From contig CACYQI010000015.1 of the NCBI GenBank assembly GCA_902776455.1, positions 1 to 56,290 on the forward strand: DNA of 56,290 nucleotides, in the 5' to 3' direction. The notes beneath the pieces were generated by a model. The model did not search any database, was not told the origin of the DNA, and worked only from the letters and a program-made list of their open reading frames with translations. Shown here piece by piece: positions 51,025 to 56,290 of this stretch. The position numbers were made by a program, and so were the translations under genes. Origin of the DNA: an uncultured Bacteroidales bacterium (lineage in GTDB: Bacteria > Bacteroidota > Bacteroidia > Bacteroidales > Bacteroidaceae). Position 1 is the first letter of the stretch. The number at the start of each line of letters is the position of its first letter.

Positions 51025-51050
51025 AAGCCCGAGACACCTCGGGCTTTTTT
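51025..51050 (+). terminator. Rho-independent terminator after rny
   Basis: AAGCCCGAG and CTCGGGCTT around ACAC, followed by TTTTT. Confidence 0.93.
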
Positions 51051-51100
51051 CGTATCCTGATTGTAGGCTTCAGCAGAGGTCAGCACAGGGGGCAGTTTCA

Positions 51101-51160
51101 TGCTCCACGGAGCATCGGCTTACGCTCCACGGAGCATCGGCTTACACTCCACGGAGCATA
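51101..51160 (+). repeat. 22-bp tandem array, locus 6 (3 units)
   Basis: Three units of CTCCACGGAGCATCGGCTTAC type, ending in GAGCATAAAAC as at locus 2. It is 50 nt after the rny terminator. Confidence 0.85.
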
Positions 51161-51259
51161 AAACAACACTCCGCAGGGCGAACATTTGTTCGTGCGGATT
51201 TGCAATCCGCACGCGTTGGGTGTAGGGATTTGTAATCCCGAAGGAATATCATCGCATTT

Positions 51260-51310
51260 ATTGCTATGCAAGGGAAAAGCACCTATGGTGCTTATTTAGC
51301 GGACTGCAAT
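51260..51310. mobile_element. Minimal MITE-like hairpin (51 bp)
   Basis: ATTGCTATGCAAGGGAAAAG on the left and TTATTTAGCGGACTGCAAT on the right, with a GCACC-TAT-GGTGC stem between. It corresponds to 5053-5102. It abuts the next element, separated only by AATTTTAAATT-like sequence. Confidence 0.6.
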
Positions 51311-51321
51311 AATTTTAAATT

Positions 51322-51626
51322 ATTGGTGTCCGGGGAAAAGCATGCGCACCTCAATTGACGCTCCTATCCATCGGCTTCCCTGACGAAAAGCAGCTCATGG
51401 GGCTTATCTAAAGTCCCGAAGGGACGAGAGACCACAGACGGGGGCGCAAGCCCCCGGTTCAAAGAAGCCCCGAGGGGGCGACAGAGACCTAAGCATGTTG
51501 TTATTAAACAAGTTACATGTTCTGTCGCCCCTTCAGGGCTTATTATTGTTCTGCGACCCTATCCCGGGGGTTTCACCCCCGTCTGTGGTCTATCGCGCCT
51601 TCAGCGCTTATTTAGCGGACTGCAAT
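51322..51626. mobile_element. Nested-hairpin MITE-like element, copy B (305 bp)
   Basis: Left end ATTGGTGTCCGG, right end GCGGACTGCAAT. The order inside is AAAAGCATGCGCACCTCAAT, CTATCCATCGGCTT, GACCACAGACGGGGG, GAAGCCCCGAGGGGGCGACA, a unique centre of about 30 nt, and then the complements. It is copy A (12233-12550) in the opposite orientation. Both ends are flanked by ATTTTAAAT-type sequence. Confidence 0.75.
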
Positions 51627-51635
51627 AATTTTAAA

Positions 51636-51735
51636 TAATGACTCCCCCCCCAGCCCCTCCCCTTCGAGGGGAGGGGAGCCGCGGCGGACTTCCTAAGCTC
51701 CGATGCACCAAGCCCCTCCCCCAAAGGGGGAGGAT
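51636..51735. repeat. G/C-rich hairpin family
   Basis: CCCCCCCAGCCCCTCCCC, TTCGAGGGGAGGGG, then CCCCTCCCCCAAAGGGGGAG. It passes directly into the 44-bp array at 51736. Confidence 0.75.
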
Positions 51736-51890
51736 GGGAGGGGGCTTTCCTCCTCAAAGGGGATGGGGTCGGGGAGGATGGGAGGGGGCTTTCCTCCTCA
51801 AAGGGGATGGATTCGGGGAGCATGGGAGGGGGCTTTCCCCCTCAAAGGGGATGGATTCGGGGAGCATGGGAGGGGGCTTTCCTCCTCGCT
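51736..51890 (+). repeat. 44-bp tandem array abutting the receptor stop codon (3.5 units)
   Basis: Units start at 51736, 51780, 51824 and 51868 (partial). Each contains GGGAGGGGGCTTTCCTCCTC, then AAAGGGGATGG(A/G)(T/T)TCGGGGAG. The last partial unit ends 3 nt before the stop codon of the gene at 51894. It is unrelated in sequence to the AATCCG-type 44-bp arrays. Confidence 0.9.
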
Positions 51891-51893
51891 GCT

Positions 51894-54800
51894 TCACTTC
51901 TTCTTCGGCTGCTTCTGGAACTTATACATGATGTGCAGGAGGCCGTATCGCGGCAGGACATTGGTGTAAGTCTCTGTTCGGCCTTGGGCGTTGATGGTGC
52001 GCGTGACGTTGGAGAGCTGCCCGAGGATGTCGAAGCCATCAAGCATCACGACCCACTTGCCCTTGAAGAGCGCACGGGCCAGGCGGGCGTTCCAGACGAC
52101 ATCGGCTGTGTTGAGGCTCGCATCGTTGTAGCCTGTGCGCCCATAGAGCGTGAGGTCGGTGGTGAGGTCGAACTTCCAGGGCAGGTGGACGATAGCGTTT
52201 GCGCCGATGCGGTACTGCCAGGCGTTGATGTTCTGGAACGTCGAGCGGTCGCTCGTATAGCGGTTCCAAGCCACATCCGACGAGAAACCAAGGGTGTGTT
52301 TGCCCAGCGAAAGACTGACTTTAGGCGAGAAGGAAAGCGTGGCACTCTTTACCAAACTTCTGTTGCTGGTAATCTCTTGCTCCTTGCCCCCTGCCTCATG
52401 CTCCTCACTCATCAGGTCCACGCTGTTCCTAAAGCTGAACTGCGTGACCATGCTGGCGCTGTGCTTCTTGCCGTCACCAAAGCTGTAGTTGATGGTGTGC
52501 TTGGCCGAAGCGTCCCAGTTGCCGTTGACATTCGTGGGACAGAACGTGCGGCGGCCGGTCGCGCGGTCGTAGATCTGACCCATGCCTATCGCGTTGTGGG
52601 TGAAGCCATAGCTGAGGTCGACGCGGTTGTGCATACGCTTGTTCATCGAATACAGGTTGCCGTCGAGGACCGCGTCGGTGCGGATGGCGTATCGCAAGTC
52701 AGGGTTGCCGATGCGGATGTTCATGGGGTCTGTGTCATCGACGATGCCTGCCTCGTTCAGAAGCTCAGGCGCTTCGCTCCTCACCCGGACTTCGAGTCCG
52801 GCATGATGACCTTCCTTAGTCCTCAGCCAAGGCTTTGTCTTGAACTCGAACGTCGGGCTGAAACGGTGGAGAAGGGTGTCTATGCTGCCTCGCTCGTAGT
52901 CGTGCCGTTGTGCATTCAGCGTGGCATCAATCCTGAAATCAAGGTAGAACTGACCCCACTCCTTCTGCCCCAAGCCGTATTTGAAGTCGGCCCAAAAGGC
53001 GTTTGTGTTGTCAATGTAATGCGCCAGATGACTGTTCGTGCGGTCGAAGACCTGCTGATATTCGGTCACGCTTGGCAGCAAATCGATGGGGTTAGAGAAG
53101 CTTGAGTCGGCATTCGCCAGGCGGTCCAGGCGGTAGATGCTCTCCTGCTCGCGCTGATTGCTGTGGGAGAACCAATAGCCCAACACGAATTGTCGGTAGT
53201 GTTCGCCAAGGGAGAAGGTATATTGGACGAAGGGATTGAGTTCGAACTTGCTGCGAGGCGGGGTGTCGATGTATTGGTGGCGGAACAAAGGACCAGCAGA
53301 CCCTCCCCAACCCTCCCTTAAAGGGAGGGAGTTCTCCCCCTTTAAGGGGGAGTTAGAGAGGGTCTGCTGTCGGCTGAACTCCTGCCTTTTGTTCTCCTTG
53401 TAGCTGGCGTTTATGCCGAAGTTCAGGAAGTCGCCCGTGCCCTTTATCTTCTTTGTCTCGAACAGACTGGCGTTTGCCTCAATGTCGTGCCCCGTGCCTT
53501 TGCTCTCGCGCAGCTGGCGGTTGATGAGTGTGTCGCGCAGGTTCGGACGGGGAGATGTCGGGGAGAAGAGATCGTCGAGCAACTGGTGGCTGACCTCGAC
53601 GGGTGCAGAGAAGAGGGCCGACGTGCTGCCGGAGGCGTTCCGGAAGTAGCGGTAGCGGGCATCTGCCATTGCCTGTGTCCGCAGTCGATTGCCTTTATAG
53701 ATGAAGCGGTGCCACGTCGAGACGTCCCACTCTTCGTTCTTCATGTTGCCGAAGCCGTAGTCGTAGGTGTCGCCGTCGGGCAGGAAGGTCTGCGTCGTGG
53801 TGTGCGTGTCCTGCCATTCCTTCGCATGATGCGCCTCGACATAGACAAAGTAATCGCGCTTCTTGTCATCGGACATCAAGTTGACATCCACGCGGGCCAT
53901 CTCGTTGCGACTCAGTTTGCCGGACCTGTCGGGCTGCCATCCATCGCTATATGGCATGTCGCCCGAGCCTTCGTCGTTCAGGTTGTTGGCCTTGGCATAG
54001 AAGCGTATGTTCGACCGCTCGTCGCTCCGCATGGCGAAGAGGCGTGCCAGGTAGGGCGTCTCATCCTGTCGAAGACCTGCTCCGGCCTCGATGTTTGCTA
54101 TCCAGCCCACCATATATTCGCGCTTCAACCGCACGTCGATGACGTGGTGTTGACTGCTCTCGTCGGTTCGTCCGAGCCATTCATTTTCCTCGGTCTGCTT
54201 GTCATAGACGGCCACGTCCTTTACCGTGTAGGCCGGAAGGTTCTCGAGCATGAGCTTCCGATTGCCTTGAAAGAGGTCCTTGCCATTGAGCAAGAGGTCG
54301 TCCACGAACTTGCCATTGTGGTAGATTCGCCCGTCGCTCTTGAGTTCGACGCCCGGCAACTGCTTCAACAAGGCGTCGAGCATCGAACCTTCGGCCAGTT
54401 GGAATTGGCTGGCATCGTACACGACGGTGTCGCCCCTGAAGTAGAATCGGACGCGAGATGCCTTGACGGTCACCTCCTGGAGGGTCTTCGAAACCTTATG
54501 AATATAGAAGGGCGAGACATAGCGCGACGTTTCCCGTCGGCCCACACGGTCCACTTCATAGCTAAAGCAAGTAGTCCGGTAGTCGTCCATCGAAATGCGG
54601 AAGATGTAGTGGCGGGGCAGAGCGGGCACCTCTATGTTGTAGCGTGGCATGTCGTAGTCCACTTGTCGTCCGCTTCCGTCGAAGTAGAAAGCGCTTTGCC
54701 TGGCACGCACCGAGTCGATGAGCGTGCTGTCCTCACTGAGGAGTTCCACCTTCGCATCCATCAGATACTGGCGTGTGCGGGCATCGCAGACCACACCGGA

Positions 54801-55112
54801 GAGCTTGATGGTGCGCGGCTTGTAGCGTGTGTCGTACTGCACAAAAATCTGCTTCTCCTTGACTTTCACCTTGACGGGCTGTCCCTGGCAGAGCCGTTTG
54901 ATGGCGTCCATCATCGAGAGACCATTGAGGCTGACGTGGACGGGAAGGGTCTCGAGGTCGTTGGCGATGAAGTTGATGGTGTATTCCGTCTGCATGTCGC
55001 GGAGGACGGAAAGTGCTGTGGCGAGCGATTCGCCGCGGAAGGTCAGGTCGCGAGCCGAGAGGCTCAGCCCGAAGCCTATATATATAATAATGTATAGGGC
55101 GAGTCGTTTCAT
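51894..55112 (-). CDS. TonB-dependent receptor-like outer-membrane protein with STN domain
   Basis: A 1072-residue outer-membrane protein. The signal peptide (MKRLALYIIIYIGFGLSLSA) is partly encoded by an AT-rich repeat. Residues 21-95 are an STN domain (LTFRGESLATALSVLRDM...HVSLNGLSMMDAIKRL), used by TonB transducers to contact an anti-sigma factor. A regulatory-like domain with IKLSGVVCDARTRQYLMDAK follows (about 103-215), then a plug-like region (TLQEVTVKASRVRFYFRGDTV, MLDALLKQLPGVELKSDG) and a long barrel of the OMP beta-brl_3 type. It overlaps the anti-sigma gene by 4 nt (ATGA). Residues around 590-615 (SNSPLKGENSLPLREGWGGS) come from an inserted G/C repeat, probably in an extracellular loop. 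Likely role: receptor that activates the sigma factor upstream. Confidence 0.87.
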   Translation of the reverse strand: MKRLALYIIIYIGFGLSLSARDLTFRGESLATALSVLRDMQTEYTINFIANDLETLPVHVSLNGLSMMDAIKRLCQGQPVKVKVKEKQIFVQYDTRYKPRTIKLSGVVCDARTRQYLMDAKVELLSEDSTLIDSVRARQSAFYFDGSGRQVDYDMPRYNIEVPALPRHYIFRISMDDYRTTCFSYEVDRVGRRETSRYVSPFYIHKVSKTLQEVTVKASRVRFYFRGDTVVYDASQFQLAEGSMLDALLKQLPGVELKSDGRIYHNGKFVDDLLLNGKDLFQGNRKLMLENLPAYTVKDVAVYDKQTEENEWLGRTDESSQHHVIDVRLKREYMVGWIANIEAGAGLRQDETPYLARLFAMRSDERSNIRFYAKANNLNDEGSGDMPYSDGWQPDRSGKLSRNEMARVDVNLMSDDKKRDYFVYVEAHHAKEWQDTHTTTQTFLPDGDTYDYGFGNMKNEEWDVSTWHRFIYKGNRLRTQAMADARYRYFRNASGSTSALFSAPVEVSHQLLDDLFSPTSPRPNLRDTLINRQLRESKGTGHDIEANASLFETKKIKGTGDFLNFGINASYKENKRQEFSRQQTLSNSPLKGENSLPLREGWGGSAGPLFRHQYIDTPPRSKFELNPFVQYTFSLGEHYRQFVLGYWFSHSNQREQESIYRLDRLANADSSFSNPIDLLPSVTEYQQVFDRTNSHLAHYIDNTNAFWADFKYGLGQKEWGQFYLDFRIDATLNAQRHDYERGSIDTLLHRFSPTFEFKTKPWLRTKEGHHAGLEVRVRSEAPELLNEAGIVDDTDPMNIRIGNPDLRYAIRTDAVLDGNLYSMNKRMHNRVDLSYGFTHNAIGMGQIYDRATGRRTFCPTNVNGNWDASAKHTINYSFGDGKKHSASMVTQFSFRNSVDLMSEEHEAGGKEQEITSNRSLVKSATLSFSPKVSLSLGKHTLGFSSDVAWNRYTSDRSTFQNINAWQYRIGANAIVHLPWKFDLTTDLTLYGRTGYNDASLNTADVVWNARLARALFKGKWVVMLDGFDILGQLSNVTRTINAQGRTETYTNVLPRYGLLHIMYKFQKQPKKK
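53295..53368 (-). repeat. G/C-rich palindromic repeat inside the receptor gene
   Basis: Bounded by AGCAGACCCTC and its exact complement GAGGGTCTGCT. Inside are two hairpins, CCCTCCCTTAAAGGGAGGG and CTCCCCCTTTAAGGGGGAG, of the family found between genes. The reading frame stays open and gives SNSPLKGENSLPLREGWGGS. Confidence 0.85.
55078..55099 (-). repeat. AT-rich element in the receptor signal peptide
   Basis: The minus strand is identical over 22 nt to the guaA leader at 7221-7242. Here it encodes LYIIIYI in the hydrophobic core. Confidence 0.7.
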
Positions 55113-55744
55113 TGCTTGCCCCCTTTCTTCTCGTCCGATTCGACGTAGAGCATGTAGAACTCCCTCCTGACGTTGAAGCCGTCGAACATGTTCAGCGTCT
55201 CGAGGAACTCGTTGAGTGTCTGCGACGTACGGCAGGTCATGTAGAGTCGGAGACCTTGTGGAGCCTTGTCTTTGAAAGCCACTTGGCAGTCGTAGTGCCT
55301 GCCGACGATGGCGAGGATGCTGTCCAGGCGGACGTTCTCGAAGCGGAAGATGGTGTCGCCGTCCTGCACGTCGTAGTAGTACCGCTCAGTCTCGACGGCC
55401 GTCGTGTCGGGCTTCGTCGGGCTTTTCGGCACGTCGTTTCCGATGGTAAAGGCTTTGTAGCTGGCCAGCGACATGATGCCGAGGAAGGCGGCGGCAATGA
55501 AGATCGCCGCAAAGCGGCGAAGTGAAGAGTGAAGAGTGAAGAGTGAAGAATTTGCTACCGCCGTAGTTTCTGCGAGCGATTCTTCATTCTTAATTCTTAA
55601 TTCTTCATTTAGAAGTAGCCACGCCTTCTCTGCATCCGGCTCCCTGTCAAGTTCCGCCATCATCGCTTCGAGCTGCTCGTCGGAGTAACGCTCCGGGTGC
55701 TCCTGCATGTCGAAGAACACCTGTTTATCGTCCATAGGGTTCAT
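55109..55744 (-). CDS. Anti-sigma factor (FecR-related, DUF4974-type C-terminus)
   Basis: A 211-residue inner-membrane protein; Met at 55744 or 55735. The cytosolic part (1-76) should bind the sigma factor. One membrane helix spans about 78-96 (AAIFIAAAFLGIMSLASY). The periplasmic part has FRFENVRLDSILAIVGRHYD and a TLNEFLETLNMFDGF end, as in the DUF4974 domain of Bacteroidetes FecR proteins. The central FecR domain is missing, so this is a short form. Both ends overlap neighbours by ATGA, giving sigma, anti-sigma and transducer in one transcript. The cytosolic linker (NEELRIKNEES, then NSSLFTLHSSL) is made of two repeat families read in frame. Confidence 0.82.
   Translation of the reverse strand: MNPMDDKQVFFDMQEHPERYSDEQLEAMMAELDREPDAEKAWLLLNEELRIKNEESLAETTAVANSSLFTLHSSLRRFAAIFIAAAFLGIMSLASYKAFTIGNDVPKSPTKPDTTAVETERYYYDVQDGDTIFRFENVRLDSILAIVGRHYDCQVAFKDKAPQGLRLYMTCRTSQTLNEFLETLNMFDGFNVRREFYMLYVESDEKKGGKQ
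55519..55610 (-). repeat. Two in-frame repeat blocks inside the anti-sigma gene
   Basis: 55578-55610 is the 33-bp block shared with the sialidase gene (2967-2999; 32 of 33 identical). 55519-55551 is a separate array of GTGAAGA words on the plus strand, encoding NSSLFTLHSSL. They lie next to the membrane segment, on the cytosolic side. Confidence 0.85.
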
Positions 55745-56290
55745 AAGCTGCTGGGATTAAAGTGTTTCTTGATGGACGTGATGATGTGCGAGAGGTGTTT
55801 CCACACGGCAACTTTGCTGATGCCCTCCGCCGCGGCAATCTCCTCGTAGCTGTAACCTTCGTTGAAACGCATGCCGAAGATGCGTTGCTCCTGTGCCGAG
55901 AGATGGCTGACGACGTACTCCACGATGTCGTCAAGCCTGTCGTCCGACGAACATTGACCATTGAACATTGACCATTGAACATTATCCGCCGACGAACATT
56001 GACCATTGGACATTGAACATTGACCATTGTGTATTGAATCTTCGCCATTATTGGCTGTGCCATTTGCCGCTGCGAAATGGTCAATGGTCAATGGTGAATG
56101 GTCAATGGCCTTGTGCCTGAGCCGCTTCAGACATCGGTTCCTGACGCTCGTCATCAAGTAGCGTTCCTCCGTACCCGGCACGAGAACCGTCTCGCCACGA
56201 AGCAGGCTTTCGAAGATGTCCTGACAGACATCCTCGCTCTCCTGCACGTCGTAGAGCAGGGTGCGCGCCACCCTCTGCATCCGTGCGTAG
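55741..56290 (-). CDS. ECF-type RNA polymerase sigma factor, 5' end outside window
   Basis: The frame continues upstream of the Met at 56280 to the window edge (YAR before MQRVARTLLYD), so the gene is cut. Sigma-2 is present from ARTLLYDVQESEDVCQDIFESLL, the usual region 2 motif, to YLMTSVRNRCLKRLR. Sigma-4 is complete: SHLSAQEQRIFGMRFNEGYS followed by YEEIAAAEGISKVAVWKHL, the helix-turn-helix. The linker between them is about 50 residues, far longer than normal, and is made of repeat DNA (HNGQCSMSNGQCSS and similar). It should direct RNA polymerase to genes controlled by the receptor downstream. Its stop overlaps the anti-sigma start (ATGA). Confidence 0.9.
   Translation of the reverse strand, partial: YARMQRVARTLLYDVQESEDVCQDIFESLLRGETVLVPGTEERYLMTSVRNRCLKRLRHKAIDHSPLTIDHFAAANGTANNGEDSIHNGQCSMSNGQCSSADNVQWSMFNGQCSSDDRLDDIVEYVVSHLSAQEQRIFGMRFNEGYSYEEIAAAEGISKVAVWKHLSHIITSIKKHFNPSSL
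55946..56110 (-). repeat. In-frame repeats inside the sigma-factor linker
   Basis: ATTGACCATTGAACATTGACC words and their complement (AATGGTCAATGGTCAATGGT) fill about 165 bp. A 45-bp in-phase duplication starts with GACGAACATTGACCATTG at 55946 and 55991. The peptide shows the pattern NGQCS three times. Confidence 0.88.

Overview
The window looks like chromosomal DNA of a Bacteroidales bacterium, most likely a Prevotellaceae member; genus cannot be fixed from sequence alone. The support is: promoters of the Bacteroidetes type (TTTG, about 20 nt, TAnnTTTG) upstream of several genes; two SusC/SusD pairs; secreted proteins ending in a GQR(I/L)...KGI.I..GKK.L tail of the kind common in Prevotella; and a sigma / anti-sigma / TonB-transducer trio. 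Both ends cut genes: the left edge lies inside a sialidase, the right edge inside an ECF sigma factor.

Layout. 1-4697 (+): sialidase, a 61-residue small protein and an SGNH/GDSL esterase, probably one glycan-processing unit. 4698-6065: no gene, only repeats. 6066-6917 (-): a CE1-type esterase. 7250-11912 (+): guaA, a TolC-like outer-membrane protein, ndk and an M23/LysM endopeptidase. 11948-12860: terminator and a dense repeat/MITE block. 12861-21869 (-): a six-repeat calycin/dockerin protein, two paralogous PCMD/calycin surface proteins, a 51-residue small protein, then miaA. 21930-22730: repeats. 22731-39456 (-): a six-gene run FAS1 lipoprotein, SusC, SusD, FAS1 lipoprotein, SusC, SusD with no carbohydrate-active enzyme. 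39905-42193 (-): secreted M6-like protease. 42490-43257 (+): thiD-like kinase. 43721-46192 (-): Wzc-like tyrosine autokinase, divergent from 46368-47750 (+), a sugar-transferase-family protein with altered catalytic residues. 47937-50997 (+): hypothetical protein, coiled-coil protein, zapA, a probable structured RNA and rny. 51025-51890: terminator and repeats. 51894-56290 (-): TonB-transducer-like receptor, anti-sigma factor and ECF sigma factor, joined by ATGA overlaps.

The most unusual property of the window is its repeat content. At least seven families fill nearly every gap where convergent genes meet: 44-bp arrays in inverted orientation, 22-bp tandem arrays at six loci, G/C-rich hairpins, AT-rich elements, a 9-bp array, and MITE-like elements with ends of the form ATTG(C/G)TGTCCGG. 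The same kinds of repeat also sit inside genes, in frame: in guaA, the sialidase, the anti-sigma factor, the sigma factor and the outer-membrane receptor. A 33-bp copy in the sialidase differs at one base from a copy in the anti-sigma gene and is read in the same frame. This resembles the Rickettsia palindromic elements that add peptides to proteins. It is the best candidate here for a little-described system.

Functionally the window mixes housekeeping genes (guaA, ndk, miaA, thiD-like, zapA, rny) with envelope and glycan functions (sialidase, esterases, SusCD pairs, FAS1 lipoproteins, capsule-type kinase). All functional calls are from sequence reading only; no database search was possible.
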